DNA of 64,000 nt from Pseudomonas helleri (GTDB taxonomy: Bacteria > Pseudomonadota > Gammaproteobacteria > Pseudomonadales > Pseudomonadaceae): contig NZ_WIWC01000006.1 of assembly GCF_009600315.1 (NCBI RefSeq), positions 62,001 to 126,000 of the forward strand, read 5' to 3'. Made by a program: the position numbers and the translations under genes. Below the pieces are notes generated by a model. That model worked only from the letters and a program-made list of their open reading frames with translations, did not search any database and was not told the origin of the DNA. Numbering within the stretch: position 1 is the first letter of the stretch; the number at the start of each line of letters is the position of its first letter. This document shows, piece by piece, positions 9,123 through 19,038 of the stretch.

Positions 9123-10020
9123 GGATTTCAAGCAACTGCGTTATTTCGTCGCGGTCTACGAAGAAGGTCATGTTGGCCGTGCTGCCGAACGGCTTTCTAT
9201 CTCGCAGCCAGCCCTGTCTCAGCAGATCCGCCAACTCGAACATAACCTTGATGTCAGCCTGTTTGAGCGCAGCAGCAAGCGCCTGTTACCGACCCTCGCC
9301 GCCCACACGTTGTACAACCACGCGCTGCCACTACTCGATGGTTTGCAGCGGGCCAAGGAAGCCCTCAGCAATTTCCGCGGGCAGGCGTTGCGCACCCTGG
9401 CCATTGGCGTGTTGCAAACCGTGCACACCAGTCTGGTGCCGCAAATGCTTGAACGGGTACGCAAGGCCCAGCCTCATTTAGTGGTGCAGATTTACGAGCT
9501 GACCGGCATCGAGATTGAACGACGCCTGCTCAATGGCACGCTGGATATAGGCATCAGTTACCTGCCTCCCCGTCAGGGTGGACTGCACGGCTTGGTGCTG
9601 TATGAAGACGAACTGCAACTCGTGATACCGGCTGATCATCCACTGCGCGAATTCAAGAAGGTGTCTGTCACTCAAGCCGCAGAGTTGCCGATGCTGTTGT
9701 TGGGGGAAGAATTCCAGGTGCGGCAAATCTGGAAAACCCAGCTGGCCAGCTTGGGCCGCCGCCCTCAGGTACAGGCTGAGTTGAACACCATGGCGGGGAT
9801 TCTTGAGAGTTTGCCGCACACTAAACTGGCGACGGTGTTACCGGGCCGTTCGCGGCATGAGCATGACAATCAAGCGCTGCTGTGGAAACCGCTCAGTGAA
9901 CCACGGGTGCCGCTGACAGTCGGTCTGGTGTGCCGCGATGTGCAACGCCAGCAAGCCACACTGGGGCTGTTGCGAACGCTGCTTGAGGACGTGATGCATG
10001 ACAAGGAGGGCGTGTTGTAA
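9121..10020 (+). CDS. LysR-family transcriptional regulator
   Basis: 299 residues, normal for LysR. The winged helix-turn-helix is at residues 1-60 (MDFKQLRYFVAVYEEGHVGR, then ISQPALSQQIRQLE), followed by a periplasmic-binding-protein-like effector domain from about residue 90. It is closest in style to the CynR/CbbR subgroup. The gene is divergent from the aminotransferase with a 228-bp shared promoter region, the classical arrangement for a LysR activator and its target. No ribosome-binding site precedes the ATG at 9121; the next in-frame ATG is too far inside the DNA-binding domain, so this start is kept. The effector is unknown. Confidence 0.92.
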   Translation: MDFKQLRYFVAVYEEGHVGRAAERLSISQPALSQQIRQLEHNLDVSLFERSSKRLLPTLAAHTLYNHALPLLDGLQRAKEALSNFRGQALRTLAIGVLQTVHTSLVPQMLERVRKAQPHLVVQIYELTGIEIERRLLNGTLDIGISYLPPRQGGLHGLVLYEDELQLVIPADHPLREFKKVSVTQAAELPMLLLGEEFQVRQIWKTQLASLGRRPQVQAELNTMAGILESLPHTKLATVLPGRSRHEHDNQALLWKPLSEPRVPLTVGLVCRDVQRQQATLGLLRTLLEDVMHDKEGVL

Positions 10021-10063
10021 GCGGCAGCGGATATGGATGAGGGATTTCGGACGCACAAAAAAG

Positions 10064-10087
10064 AAAACCCCGCCGAGGCGGGGTTTT
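10064..10087. terminator. Bidirectional terminator after the LysR gene
   Basis: AAAACCCCGC-CGAG-GCGGGGTTTT, ten paired bases with A/T tracts on both sides, 44 bases after the LysR stop. Confidence 0.88.
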
Positions 10088-10236
10088 ACAGACTGTTTCC
10101 CTGACATCCATTTCACTCCACCGTCCTGGCAGAATCCTACGTGTCCATGTTGTTTCTTTGAGCTTCCTGCTCTACGTCCATGGCAATTAGATTACCTGTG
10201 GATCCAATCCTGGGATATGGGAGATTGGCAGTGCGT

Positions 10237-10258
10237 AATGTAAGCAAATGCTTACATT
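10237..10258. repeat. Perfect 10-bp inverted repeat between two convergent genes
   Basis: AATGTAAGCA-AA-TGCTTACATT. Symmetry is exact over 20 bases with a two-base centre. It lies 13 bases past the stop of the acyl-CoA dehydrogenase gene, lacks a T-run, and looks more like a protein-binding site than a terminator, although no gene starts next to it. Confidence 0.5.
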
Positions 10259-10270
10259 ATGGTAAACATT

Positions 10271-12049
10271 TTAAAAATGTGATTCGTCCAGCAGATAAAG
10301 CGACTCGCTGCCCGCCCTGACTGAGGCACTCAACGAGTGGATACGCGGCAGCAAACGTGCGAAATAGAAGCGTGCAGTGCCCAGCTTACTGACGTAAAAA
10401 GCCTCATCGGACGCTTTGTTCAAGGCCGCTTTCGCCATCATTGCCCACATATAGGCATACGCGGTGTAACCAAAAACGTGCAGGTACTCCACAGACGCGG
10501 CACCAATTTCATTCGGGTTGTTTTTCGAGCGATCCAATACCCAGGCTGTCAACGCGTCAAGTGTGTCCAGAGCTGCAGCCAAAGGTTGAGTGAACTCCCG
10601 CAAGTCGCTGTGAGCCGAGGCTATAAACTGGCGGATTTCGTCGGCAAATAAACGGTAATAAACGCCGTCATTGGCCACCACCTTGCGACCGACCAGATCC
10701 AGCGCCTGAATACCGTTGGTGCCTTCGTAAATTTGCGTGATGCGTACATCGCGCACCAATTGTTCCTGGCCCCATTCGCGAATATAGCCATGACCACCAA
10801 AGATTTGCTGGCCATGCACCGTTGATTCCAGCCCCAGGTCCGTGAGGAAAGCCTTGGCCACCGGGGTCAGTAACGCCACCAACGCATCCGCGCGCTCACG
10901 CGCCGCCGGGTCTTCACTGAACTTGGCGATATCCAGCTGATTGGCCACATAAGTCGAAAAAGCACGACCGCCTTCATTGCTGGCTTTCATCGTCAGCAAC
11001 ATGCGGCGAACGTCTGCGTGAACAATGATCGGGTCAGCCACTTTGTCTTTGGCAACAGCGCCGGTGGCTGCACGACCTTGCAATCGGTCGCGGGCGTATT
11101 CCACAGCGTTCTGATACGAACGCTCACCCGAGGCCAGCCCTTGAATGCCAACGCCCAGACGTTCGTAGTTCATCATGGTGAACATCGCCGCCAAACCCCG
11201 GTTAGGCTCACCGACCAAATAACCCACCGCTTCATCGAAGTTCATCACACAGGTTGCCGAGGCCTGAATGCCCATCTTGTGCTCGATAGAGCCACAGGTG
11301 ACCGGGTTGCGCGCCCCCAGGCTGCCATCGGCATTCACCATGAACTTGGGCACCAGAAACAACGAAATGCCTTTAGGGCCTGCCGGCGCATCCGGCAATT
11401 TGGCCAGCACCAGATGGATGATGTTTTCGGTGAGATCGTGCTCGCCACCGGTGATAAAAATCTTGGTGCCGCTGACTTTATAAGCACCGTCTGCCTGCGG
11501 TTCAGCCTTGGTCCGAATAATCCCCAGATCGGTGCCAGCATGAGGCTCAGTCAGGCACATGGAACCAGCCCATTCACCTGAGTACATGTTCGGCAAGTAA
11601 GTCGCTTTCAATTCCTCGCTGGCGTGGGCATTGATAGACACGCACGCGCCGGAGGTCAGCATCGGATAAAGGCCGAATGCCAGGCTTGAGGAGTTGATCA
11701 TTTCTTCGACTTGAGCCGATACCGATTTGGGCATGCCCATGCCGCCGAACTCAGGGTTTCCGCCTACCCCGACCCAACCGCCTTCAGCGTAGGTTTTATA
11801 AGCGTCGACAAAACCAGCGGGCGTCGTAACCACAGTGTCATGCCAATGACAGCCTTCTTCGTCAGCGCTGCGGCTCAATGGCGCGATGCTTTTTGCAGTC
11901 ACTTTGCCGGCTTCTTCAAGGATGGCTTCAACCGTTTCGGCGTCGACCGTTTCGGCCAAAACAGGCAATTGCGCCCAGAGCTTGGCAACTTCGAACACTT
12001 CATTGAGGACGAAGCGCATATCGCGCAGGGGCGCTTTGTAATCAGCCAT
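10271..12049 (-). CDS. Acyl-CoA dehydrogenase (FadE2/DmdC-like, 592 aa)
   Basis: 592 residues, the long acyl-CoA dehydrogenase form with an extra C-terminal domain also seen in DmdC-type enzymes. Visible blocks: N-terminal helical domain starting [13 protein letters not shown], the flavin-contacting 'MCLTEPHAGTDLG', the beta domain 'YKVSGTKIFITGGEHD', and 'QIYEGTNGIQALDL', which contains the expected catalytic-base Glu. It should introduce the trans-2 double bond into acyl-CoA and pass electrons to ETF. It is a close paralogue of the gene at 12342-14147. Both sit beside the biotin operon, as PA0508 and PA0506 (FadE2, FadE1) do in P. aeruginosa, to my recollection. Chain-length preference is not readable here. 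Confidence 0.93.
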   Translation of the reverse strand: MADYKAPLRDMRFVLNEVFEVAKLWAQLPVLAETVDAETVEAILEEAGKVTAKSIAPLSRSADEEGCHWHDTVVTTPAGFVDAYKTYAEGGWVGVGGNPEFGGMGMPKSVSAQVEEMINSSSLAFGLYPMLTSGACVSINAHASEELKATYLPNMYSGEWAGSMCLTEPHAGTDLGIIRTKAEPQADGAYKVSGTKIFITGGEHDLTENIIHLVLAKLPDAPAGPKGISLFLVPKFMVNADGSLGARNPVTCGSIEHKMGIQASATCVMNFDEAVGYLVGEPNRGLAAMFTMMNYERLGVGIQGLASGERSYQNAVEYARDRLQGRAATGAVAKDKVADPIIVHADVRRMLLTMKASNEGGRAFSTYVANQLDIAKFSEDPAARERADALVALLTPVAKAFLTDLGLESTVHGQQIFGGHGYIREWGQEQLVRDVRITQIYEGTNGIQALDLVGRKVVANDGVYYRLFADEIRQFIASAHSDLREFTQPLAAALDTLDALTAWVLDRSKNNPNEIGAASVEYLHVFGYTAYAYMWAMMAKAALNKASDEAFYVSKLGTARFYFARLLPRIHSLSASVRAGSESLYLLDESHF

Positions 12050-12180
12050 GACAAACCTCGTGATCTTTTAACGGTGAAGCCCGAAACGGGCCATTTAGCG
12101 AAAGAAACAGTCTAGCTTAACGACGACAGCGATACATAGGGTCAAGCAGTGACCATTTCTTATCATCTAGTCACAATCCT

Positions 12181-12271
12181 GTAGTCGCTGCCGAAGAGTG
12201 CGAGGGGACTTGCGGTGCTTCCTGAAGAACGGGTTGCTGCGCAACCCTTCGCAGCCTTCGGCAGCGACTAC
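12181..12271. repeat. REPIN-type inverted repeat
   Basis: Left unit GTAGTCGCTGCCGAAG and right unit CTTCGGCAGCGACTAC, with about 60 bases between. It lies between the two acyl-CoA dehydrogenase genes, next to the terminator at 12284-12322. Same family as 3160-3251. Confidence 0.88.
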
Positions 12272-12283
12272 GGGCGGTTAACC

Positions 12284-12322
12284 AAAAAAAAAACCGCACG
12301 CCCCGAAGGACATGCGGTTTTT
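12284..12322 (-). terminator. Terminator of the upstream acyl-CoA dehydrogenase gene
   Basis: Stem AAAAACCGCA / TGCGGTTTTT with a 14-base loop; on the minus strand it is followed by a run of T (A at 12284-12293). It lies 20 bases after the stop of the 601-aa acyl-CoA dehydrogenase gene, so the two paralogues are probably separate transcripts. Confidence 0.85.
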
Positions 12323-12341
12323 GCACAGGAAGCGCCAGCGC

Positions 12342-14147
12342 TTAGTAGCCCAGGTCGAAATCTTCTTCTTTCATGTCCATCAGGTTGGCAGCACCCGACA
12401 GCATGGTCGCCACGTGCGCACGGGTGCGCGGCAGGATGCGCTGGAAGTAGAAGCGCGCCGTTTGCAACTTGGCTTTGTAGAAGGCTTCTTCCGAAGTACC
12501 TGCAGCCAGTTTCTCAGCCGCCAGGCGGGCCATGTCAGCCCAGAAGTACGCCAGGCACGCATAACCGGAATACATCAGGTAGTCGACCGAGGCCGCGCCC
12601 ACTTCTTCACGGTTTTTCATGGCCGCCATACCGACCTTCATGGTCAGCTCGCCCCACTCTTTGTTCAGTGCAGCCAGCGGCGTAACGAATTCCTGAACGG
12701 CTTCGTTGCCTTCGTTGGTCTGACAGAACTTGTGCACGATCTTGGTAAAGCCTTTCAGGGCTTCGCCTTGGGTCATCAGCACTTTACGGCCCAACAGGTC
12801 GAGTGCCTGAATACCGGTGGTGCCTTCGTACAGCATCGAAATGCGGCTGTCGCGAACGTTCTGTTCCATGCCCCACTCAGCGATAAAGCCGTGGCCGCCG
12901 TAGATTTGGACGCCGTGGTTAGCAGACTCAAAACCGACTTCAGTCATGAATGCTTTAGCGATTGGAGTCATGAAGGCCAGCAGTGCGTCGGCTTTCTTCT
13001 TCTCTTCTTCATCAACGCCGTACTTGACGATGTCGACTTGCTTGGCGGTGAAGTAAACCATCGCGCGGTTGCCTTCGGCGAACGCCTTGGTGGTCAACAA
13101 CATGCGACGTACATCCGGGTGAACGATGATCGGGTCAGCCGCCTTTTCAGGGGCTTTAGGGCCGGTCAACGAGCGCATTTGCAAGCGGTCACGGGCGTAT
13201 TTCAGACCGCCCTGGAAGGCGATTTCCGCGTGGGACAGGCCTTGCAGTGCGGTACCCAGACGCGCGGTGTTCATAAAGGTGAACATGCAGTTCAGGCCTT
13301 TGTTCGGCGGGCCGATCAGGTAGCCGGTGGCGCCGTCAAAGTTCATCACGCACGTGGCGTTACCGTGAATACCCATTTTGTGCTCAAGGGAGCCACAGGA
13401 CACCGCATTACGCTCACCCAGGCTGCCATCCGCATTGGCGTTGAACTTGGGCACGATAAACAGCGAAATACCTTTGGTGCCGGCCGGTGCGTCCGGCAGG
13501 CGGGCCAGTACGATATGGACAATGTTGTCGGCCATGTCGTGTTCACCGGCCGAGATGAAGATCTTGGTGCCGGAAATTTTGTAGGAGCCGTCAGCCTGAG
13601 GTTCGGCCTTGGTGCGCAACAGGCCCAGATCGGTACCGCAATGCGATTCGGTCAGGCACATGGTGCCGGTCCATTCGCCGGTGACCAGTTTGCTCAGGTA
13701 GGTTTCTTGCTGCTCGGGTGTGCCGTGCTCGGAGATGGTGTTCATCGCACCATGAGACAGGCCAGGGTACATGCCCCACGACCAGTTGGCCGCGCCAACC
13801 ATTTCGCTCACGGCCAGACCCAATGACTCCGGCAAGCCTTGGCCGCCGTGCTCTACGTCGTGAGCCAGACTCGGCCAGCCGCCTTCAACAAATTGCTTGT
13901 AGGCTTCTTTGAAGCCGGTCGGTGTTTTAACACCCGACTCGCTCCAGGTGCAGCCTTCAATGTCACCCACGCGATTCAGAGGTGCCAGCACCTGCTCACA
14001 GAACTTGGCGCCTTCTTCAAGAATGGCGTCAACCATATCTGGAGTAGCGTCCTGGCAAGCCGGCAGGCTTTGATAATGCGCTTCGTAACCGAGCAGTTCG
14101 TCACGAACGAAGCGAATATCACGCAAGGGGGCCTTGTAGTCAGGCAT
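12342..14147 (-). CDS. Acyl-CoA dehydrogenase (FadE1/DmdC-like, 601 aa)
   Basis: 601 residues and colinear with the downstream 592-residue paralogue: [20 protein letters not shown] at the N-terminus, '[13 protein letters not shown]' at the flavin, '[16 protein letters not shown]', and '[16 protein letters not shown]' with the catalytic Glu. The family oxidises acyl-CoAs in beta-oxidation. Sixty-one bases upstream of the ATG is a perfect PsrA-type operator (14208-14223), suggesting release from PsrA repression by long-chain acyl-CoA or fatty acid. In P. aeruginosa the equivalent position holds PA0506 (FadE1). A 504-residue plus-strand reading frame inside this gene is a codon-bias shadow. Confidence 0.94.
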   Translation of the reverse strand: MPDYKAPLRDIRFVRDELLGYEAHYQSLPACQDATPDMVDAILEEGAKFCEQVLAPLNRVGDIEGCTWSESGVKTPTGFKEAYKQFVEGGWPSLAHDVEHGGQGLPESLGLAVSEMVGAANWSWGMYPGLSHGAMNTISEHGTPEQQETYLSKLVTGEWTGTMCLTESHCGTDLGLLRTKAEPQADGSYKISGTKIFISAGEHDMADNIVHIVLARLPDAPAGTKGISLFIVPKFNANADGSLGERNAVSCGSLEHKMGIHGNATCVMNFDGATGYLIGPPNKGLNCMFTFMNTARLGTALQGLSHAEIAFQGGLKYARDRLQMRSLTGPKAPEKAADPIIVHPDVRRMLLTTKAFAEGNRAMVYFTAKQVDIVKYGVDEEEKKKADALLAFMTPIAKAFMTEVGFESANHGVQIYGGHGFIAEWGMEQNVRDSRISMLYEGTTGIQALDLLGRKVLMTQGEALKGFTKIVHKFCQTNEGNEAVQEFVTPLAALNKEWGELTMKVGMAAMKNREEVGAASVDYLMYSGYACLAYFWADMARLAAEKLAAGTSEEAFYKAKLQTARFYFQRILPRTRAHVATMLSGAANLMDMKEEDFDLGY

Positions 14148-14207
14148 AGCGATAAACCTCTGCTGATGAAACCTTGGATGAACAACCGCGTGGATTTGTT
14201 ATAGCGG

Positions 14208-14223
14208 TCAAACAGGTGTTTGA
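14208..14223. promoter_or_regulatory. Candidate PsrA operator
   Basis: TCAAAC-AGGT-GTTTGA, a perfect palindrome that fits the published PsrA consensus G/CAAAC-N2-4-GTTTG/C. It is 61 bases upstream of the 601-aa acyl-CoA dehydrogenase start, at a promoter-proximal position. PsrA is the fatty-acid-responsive TetR repressor of Pseudomonas beta-oxidation genes, so site and gene function agree. Confidence 0.7.
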
Positions 14224-14306
14224 AACATACGTTTACGCCTATTTATTGTCAAGCAGCGCGATGCCGCCGTTCGTCTCGGATAACAGAATGAAAGTTCAAG
14301 ACACTC

Positions 14307-14437
14307 GTAGCAGCTGCCGCAGGCTGCGTCCGACGACGCAGTCGTCGTATGCACAACGCCAACCATCTGTCAGATAGATGTGAGGCTCAGGGTTTACGAT
14401 CGCTTCGCAATAGAACGCAGCCTGCGGCAGTGGCTAC
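14307..14437. repeat. Long REPIN-type element (GTAGCAGCTGCCG variant)
   Basis: Left unit GTAGCAGCTGCCGCAGGCTG, right unit CGCAGCCTGCGGCAGTGGCTAC, about 88 bases of spacer. The spacer contains two further short palindromic blocks. It closes the gap after bioD. Confidence 0.85.
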
Positions 14438-14450
14438 GGGGATAGATGGG

Positions 14451-15131
14451 TCAGTCCAGCAAATCCAGCTGCAGATGTTCGGCCACGGCCTGAGCGGTGG
14501 CGGACTTGAGGCGCGGTACGCGGCCCAGGCATGGGGCCGGCAAGCGTTCTGCCAAGGTGGCGAGGTTTTCTTCAAGGCGTGAGGTTTTCGGGCCAATGAT
14601 GTTGGCCACCCAGCCAGCCAATTGCAGGCCGTCTCGGGCGATGGCTTCGGCGGTCAGCAACGCGTGACTGATGCAACCCAGGCGCACACCCACAATCAAA
14701 ATCACCGGTAAATCCAGCGCTTGGGCCAAACCCGACAAACTGTCTTGTCCGGACAGCGGCACGCGCCAACCGCCTGCGCCCTCGATCAAGGTGAACTGCG
14801 CCTGCTTGGCCAGAATGGCCTGCATGGGGGGGAGCAGCGATTCGACGGTCAGCGTGACACCCACTTCGCGTGCGGCAATATGCGGCGCGATGGCCGGTTC
14901 AAAGGCGACCGGATTCACTTCGTTGTAAGTCAGCGGTAATGAGCACTCAGCCATCAGCGCCAATGCATCGGCATTGCGCAGCCCCTTGGGGGTTTGTTCA
15001 CAGCCCGACGCCACCGGCTTGCCGGCCGCCGTAGTCAGCCCTGCTTCACGGGCGGCAAACAGCAACCCGGCAGCCACCGTGGTCTTGCCCACATCAGTGT
15101 CGGTGCCTGTAATGAAGTACGCAGGGTTCAT
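14451..15131 (-). CDS. bioD: BioD, dethiobiotin synthetase
   Basis: 226 residues. It makes dethiobiotin from 7,8-diaminopelargonate, CO2 and ATP. The P-loop is [10 protein letters not shown] at residues 9-18; '[10 protein letters not shown]' and '[12 protein letters not shown]' are the other conserved binding segments. Its ATG overlaps the bioC stop (ATGA), so it is the last gene of the bioBFHCD operon. Confidence 0.96.
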   Translation of the reverse strand: MNPAYFITGTDTDVGKTTVAAGLLFAAREAGLTTAAGKPVASGCEQTPKGLRNADALALMAECSLPLTYNEVNPVAFEPAIAPHIAAREVGVTLTVESLLPPMQAILAKQAQFTLIEGAGGWRVPLSGQDSLSGLAQALDLPVILIVGVRLGCISHALLTAEAIARDGLQLAGWVANIIGPKTSRLEENLATLAERLPAPCLGRVPRLKSATAQAVAEHLQLDLLD

Positions 15132-15940
15132 CGCGTTTTCTCCAAAATGCCGTAGATCACCTGATACGTCGCCGGTAGCCCCAAAGGCTGACGATATTGC
15201 TCGTAAGCTCCCACCAGCCTCTGAATCCGCGCCCGACTGGTCAAGCCTTCCGGGCGACCCGGATTGAGGTTGTGCGCACCCAATGCTTTAAGTTCATGGG
15301 TGAGCTGGCGTACTTGCGGGTAGTGCAGCACATGGGGCTGAATCTGCAAGCCCAGCACCTGTAAATCGCTGTGGGCGCACACCTGCTGATAGGTCTCAAG
15401 CTCGCGAAACCGATTGACGTGAACCTGCCCGTCAACAGCCCGCCAGCTGTCTCGCAGTTCACCCAACGTGCCCACACATAAACTGGCAAAGGCCAGCACG
15501 CCGCCGGGCTTGAGCACACGATGGGCTTCACTGAGCACGGCATTGAAATCAGCACACCATTGCAGCGCCAAACTGGAAAAAATCAAATCGCAGCTGTTGT
15601 TTTGCAGTGGCAGGCTTTCGGCGTCGCCGGCAATAAAATGCTGCGCCCCGCCTAACGGTCGCGCGTAAGACAGCATGCCTTGGGCGATGTCCAGCGCCAG
15701 CCCCTGGCTTTGGGCAAAGTGCTGACCCAACACCCGACTGAAATACCCCGTGCCACAGCCCAAATCCAGCCAGCGACCGGGGGTCAGGTGAGGCGGTAAA
15801 CGGGCGATCAACTCATGACCCACCGCACGCTGTAACTCAGCCACGCCGTCATAGGTGGTGGCGGCACGTGAAAACGAAACCGCTACCTGACGTTTGTCCG
15901 GTAAATGATTGGCTAAGGTTGCACTACTCAAATCAGTCAT
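15128..15940 (-). CDS. bioC: BioC, malonyl-ACP O-methyltransferase
   Basis: 270 residues from the ATG at 15940 ([20 protein letters not shown]). That start overlaps the bioH stop by eight bases and gives the normal family length; longer readings into bioH add an atypical arginine-rich tail. The class-I SAM-binding motif is '[16 protein letters not shown]' around residues 55-70. BioC methylates malonyl-ACP so that fatty-acid synthase can build the pimelate chain. The neighbouring bioH removes that methyl group. Confidence 0.94.
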   Translation of the reverse strand: MTDLSSATLANHLPDKRQVAVSFSRAATTYDGVAELQRAVGHELIARLPPHLTPGRWLDLGCGTGYFSRVLGQHFAQSQGLALDIAQGMLSYARPLGGAQHFIAGDAESLPLQNNSCDLIFSSLALQWCADFNAVLSEAHRVLKPGGVLAFASLCVGTLGELRDSWRAVDGQVHVNRFRELETYQQVCAHSDLQVLGLQIQPHVLHYPQVRQLTHELKALGAHNLNPGRPEGLTSRARIQRLVGAYEQYRQPLGLPATYQVIYGILEKTR

Positions 15941-16664
15941 CACCCAACTCATGTAAAAAAGCCTGAATCGCCGCCGCCAGCTCGTGGGGTGCTTCCAGTA
16001 AAAAGGCATGGGAGGCCTGTTCAATCAGCCCCACTTCAACATCCGGCAAAAGCGCCAGTACCTGCGTGGCCACCGACTCGGGCACCAGCGCATCCAACCC
16101 GGCGAACAGGTGCAATTGCGGCCCGTTGAAGGCCTGCAAGGCTGCCCGCGTATCCAGCGAGCCCAGCAGCTCAAGGCCCGCCACCAGCACATCGCGCTGC
16201 GCTTTTGGGGCACCGGCCAGCAGTAAACCGGCTAGCCCGCGCGCATCCGCCGCGCCTTGGCTGCACAACAGGCAAAAACGTTTAAGAAGGGTATTGGGGG
16301 CGTCGCGAAAACTGGTGAGGAAGGCGTCGAAGGTGGCGACGGGCATCGCACTGGGCCAATCGTCACGGCACACAAAATTCGGGTTACTGGCCAGCGTCAC
16401 CAGCCCGCAGCAACGGTCGCCACGCCGTGCGGCCAACTCACTGGCGAGCATCCCGCCCAACGACCAGCCACCCAGCCAGACGTTCTCGGGCACCGTGGCA
16501 TCCAGTTCATCGAGCCAATCTGGCAGGCTGCTCGACGCCAGCATCGGCAGGGGCTCGATTTCCACCCGCAGGTGCTCATCCAAGCCGCGTAACGCCGCCG
16601 CTAAAGGTTCCAGAGGTGAAACCCCCAAGCCCCAGCCCGGTAACAAAATCAAGCGATCACGCAT
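15933..16664 (-). CDS. bioH: BioH, pimeloyl-ACP methyl ester esterase
   Basis: 243 residues of alpha/beta-hydrolase. The nucleophile elbow is GGWSLGG with Ser68; the acid is in '[10 protein letters not shown]' and the histidine in '[12 protein letters not shown]' near the C-terminus. It ends pimelate chain growth by hydrolysing pimeloyl-ACP methyl ester. It overlaps bioF by eight bases upstream and bioC by eight downstream, consistent with translational coupling. Some pseudomonad genomes annotate this gene only as an alpha/beta hydrolase, but the operon position supports BioH. Confidence 0.92.
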   Translation of the reverse strand: MRDRLILLPGWGLGVSPLEPLAAALRGLDEHLRVEIEPLPMLASSSLPDWLDELDATVPENVWLGGWSLGGMLASELAARRGDRCCGLVTLASNPNFVCRDDWPSAMPVATFDAFLTSFRDAPNTLLKRFCLLCSQGAADARGLAGLLLAGAPKAQRDVLVAGLELLGSLDTRAALQAFNGPQLHLFAGLDALVPESVATQVLALLPDVEVGLIEQASHAFLLEAPHELAAAIQAFLHELGDD

Positions 16665-17829
16665 CGTCTAACTCCAGCTCGCGCCAACAGTCGTCCAGTC
16701 CTGATAACAGTAGCTGCACCTGTGCTTCTGTGTGCGCAGCGGACAAGGTGACACGCAAACGCGCGCCGCCTGCGGGCACCGTGGGCGGGCGAATCGCAGT
16801 CACCAACAATCCGCGCTCACGCAACCGCTGAGACAAACGAAGCGCACGGGCACTATCACCCATCAGAATGGGCTGGATCGGCGTAAAACTGTCCATCAGT
16901 TGCAGCCCGATTTGCTCGGCACCTCGACGAAACTGGTTTATCAAGGTATTCAAGTGTTCACGCCGCCAGTGCTCAGTGCGCAGCAGCTCAAGGCTCTTAA
17001 GCGTGGCGCATGCCAAGGCGGGGGGTTGGCTGGTGGTGTAGATGTAAGGACGGGCGAACTGAATCAGGCTTTCGATCAGCTCTTCACTGCCCGCCACAAA
17101 CGCGCCGCTGGTGCCAAATGCTTTGCCCAGGGTCCCCATGAGGACTGGCACCTGCGCAACGCTCAAGCCGAAATGTTCGACAAGACCGCCACCATTGGCG
17201 CCCAAAGCGCCGAAGCCGTGAGCATCATCAACCATCAGCCAGGCACCTTTAGCCTTGGCTTCGCGAGCCAAGGCTGGCAGGTCGGCCACATCGCCGTCCA
17301 TGCTGAACACACCGTCCGTGACCACCAGTGTGTTGCCGCAGGCTTTTTCCAGACGCTTGGCCAGACTGGCCGGGTCGTTATGCAAATAGCGATTGAAGCG
17401 TGCACCGCTCAACAAGCCGGCATCCAGCAAGGACGCATGGTTGAGACGGTCTTCGAGCACCGTGTCGCCCTGCCCCACCAGCGCGGTGACTGCGCCCAGA
17501 TTGGCCATATAGCCATTGCTAAACAACAGTGCACGCGGGCGGCCGGTGAATTCGGCCAACGCTTCTTCCAGTGCGTGATGCGGGGTGCTGTGGCCGATGA
17601 CCAAGTGCGAGGCTCCGCCGCCAACGCCCCAGCGCGCTGCGCCGGTTTGCCAGGCCTCGATCACCTGAGGGTGATTGGCCAGACCGAGGTAGTCATTGTT
17701 GCAAAAAGCCAATAATGGCTGGCCATCGACCACCACCTGCGGGCCTTGCTGGCTGTCGAGCAAGGGGCGCTGACGGTACAAATGGTCGGCACGACGCGCA
17801 GCCAGACGGGCGTTCAGATCAAAAGACAT
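16657..17829 (-). CDS. bioF: BioF, 8-amino-7-oxononanoate synthase
   Basis: 390 residues, an alpha-oxoamine synthase with PLP. It condenses pimeloyl-ACP with alanine. The Schiff-base lysine is in '[15 protein letters not shown]'; '[13 protein letters not shown]' near the N-terminus and '[16 protein letters not shown]' with the PLP-nitrogen Asp are typical. It begins 65 bases after bioB, the only real gap in the operon, which contains a stem-loop. Confidence 0.96.
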   Translation of the reverse strand: MSFDLNARLAARRADHLYRQRPLLDSQQGPQVVVDGQPLLAFCNNDYLGLANHPQVIEAWQTGAARWGVGGGASHLVIGHSTPHHALEEALAEFTGRPRALLFSNGYMANLGAVTALVGQGDTVLEDRLNHASLLDAGLLSGARFNRYLHNDPASLAKRLEKACGNTLVVTDGVFSMDGDVADLPALAREAKAKGAWLMVDDAHGFGALGANGGGLVEHFGLSVAQVPVLMGTLGKAFGTSGAFVAGSEELIESLIQFARPYIYTTSQPPALACATLKSLELLRTEHWRREHLNTLINQFRRGAEQIGLQLMDSFTPIQPILMGDSARALRLSQRLRERGLLVTAIRPPTVPAGGARLRVTLSAAHTEAQVQLLLSGLDDCWRELELDDA

Positions 17830-17850
17830 GCTGGCCTCGATGAGCGATTC

Positions 17851-17882
17851 GTCGCCACTGACGCAGGTGGGTCAGCGGCGAC
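17851..17882 (-). promoter_or_regulatory. Stem-loop in the bioB-bioF gap
   Basis: Arms GTCGCC and CTGAC pair with GTCAG and GGCGAC around an eight-base loop, with a single-base bulge. There is no T-run, so it is more likely an RNA processing or stability element than a terminator. Its role in setting bioB versus bioFHCD levels is inferred. Confidence 0.35.
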
Positions 17883-17894
17883 TGGAATAACGGG

Positions 17895-18950
17895 TTAAAC
17901 CGTAGCGTCGTAGAACTGCTCGCTGGTTTTCTGATCCCGCAACGCATGCTCAATGGCGGCCTGATGCACTTCGTCGGCGTGGTCCTCATGGGCTTCGGGC
18001 AAGATGCCCAGACGCGCAAACAACTGCATGTCCTTGTCGGCCTGTGGGTTGCTGGTGGTGAGTAATTTGTCGCCGTAGAAAATCGAGTTGGCCCCCGCCA
18101 GAAACGCCAGCGCCTGCATTTGCTCGTTCATCGCCTCACGCCCGGCGGACAAGCGCACATGGCACAGCGGCATCATGATTCGAGCCACCGCCAACATGCG
18201 GATAAAATCGAACGGATCGACGTCCTCAGCGTTCTCCATCGGTGTGCCGGCCACTTTCACCAGCATATTGATGGGCACCGACTCTGGATGCTCAGGCAGA
18301 TTGGCCAGCTGGATCAACAGATTGGCGCGGTCATCCAGCGACTCGCCCATGCCCAGAATGCCGCCGGAGCATATTTTCATGCCCGATTCGCGCACATAGC
18401 TAAGGGTTTGCAAGCGCTCGCTGTAGGTGCGAGTGGTGATGATGGTGGTGTAGAACTCCGGCGAGGTGTCGAGGTTATGGTTGTAGTAGTCCAGCCCCGC
18501 ACCTGCCAGGGCAGCGGTCTGCTCCTGATCGAGCTTGCCCAGCGTCATGCAGGTTTCCAGGCCCAGGGCTTTCACCCCTTTGACCATTTCCAGCACGTAG
18601 GGCATGTCTTTGGCTGAAGGATGCTTCCAGGCCGCGCCCATGCAGAAACGCGTAGCGCCGATGTCCTTGGCGCGCTGTGCTTCTTCAAGCACCTTTTGCA
18701 CCTGCATCAACTTTTCTTTGGCCAGGCCCGTGTTGTAGTGGCCCGACTGTGGACAATATTTGCAATCTTCCGGGCAAGCGCCGGTTTTGATCGAAAGCAA
18801 TGTCGAAACCTGCACCCGATTGGCATCGAAATGCGCGCGGTGAACGGTCTGCGCCTGAAATAACAGGTCATTGAACGGCTGAACAAACAGTGCGCGGACT
18901 TCGGCTAAAGACCAATCGTGTCGCACGTTGGCAAAGGTGCTGGCGCTCAT
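17895..18950 (-). CDS. bioB: BioB, biotin synthase
   Basis: 351 residues. Radical SAM enzyme inserting sulfur into dethiobiotin. The [4Fe-4S] CxxxCxxC motif is Cys59, Cys63 and Cys66 ([15 protein letters not shown]). The other conserved ligands of the [2Fe-2S] cluster are present, including 'TRFCMGAAW' and the Cys in 'ETCMTLG'. First gene of bioBFHCD. A BirA-type operator lies about 95-125 bases upstream, in the region shared with the divergent comF-like gene. Confidence 0.97.
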   Translation of the reverse strand: MSASTFANVRHDWSLAEVRALFVQPFNDLLFQAQTVHRAHFDANRVQVSTLLSIKTGACPEDCKYCPQSGHYNTGLAKEKLMQVQKVLEEAQRAKDIGATRFCMGAAWKHPSAKDMPYVLEMVKGVKALGLETCMTLGKLDQEQTAALAGAGLDYYNHNLDTSPEFYTTIITTRTYSERLQTLSYVRESGMKICSGGILGMGESLDDRANLLIQLANLPEHPESVPINMLVKVAGTPMENAEDVDPFDFIRMLAVARIMMPLCHVRLSAGREAMNEQMQALAFLAGANSIFYGDKLLTTSNPQADKDMQLFARLGILPEAHEDHADEVHQAAIEHALRDQKTSEQFYDATV

Positions 18951-19038
18951 CGGCGTTTCTCTTGTTTATGCTTGGACTTGAACCTGAGGCAATCGCCCCA
19001 GGCACGGCACGGATGCCCGGCATGTTTAAGGATGTGAC

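Noticed and set aside
12312..13826. 504-residue plus-strand reading frame
   Set aside because: Lies wholly antisense to a clearly conserved acyl-CoA dehydrogenase and shows no domain; a codon-bias shadow.
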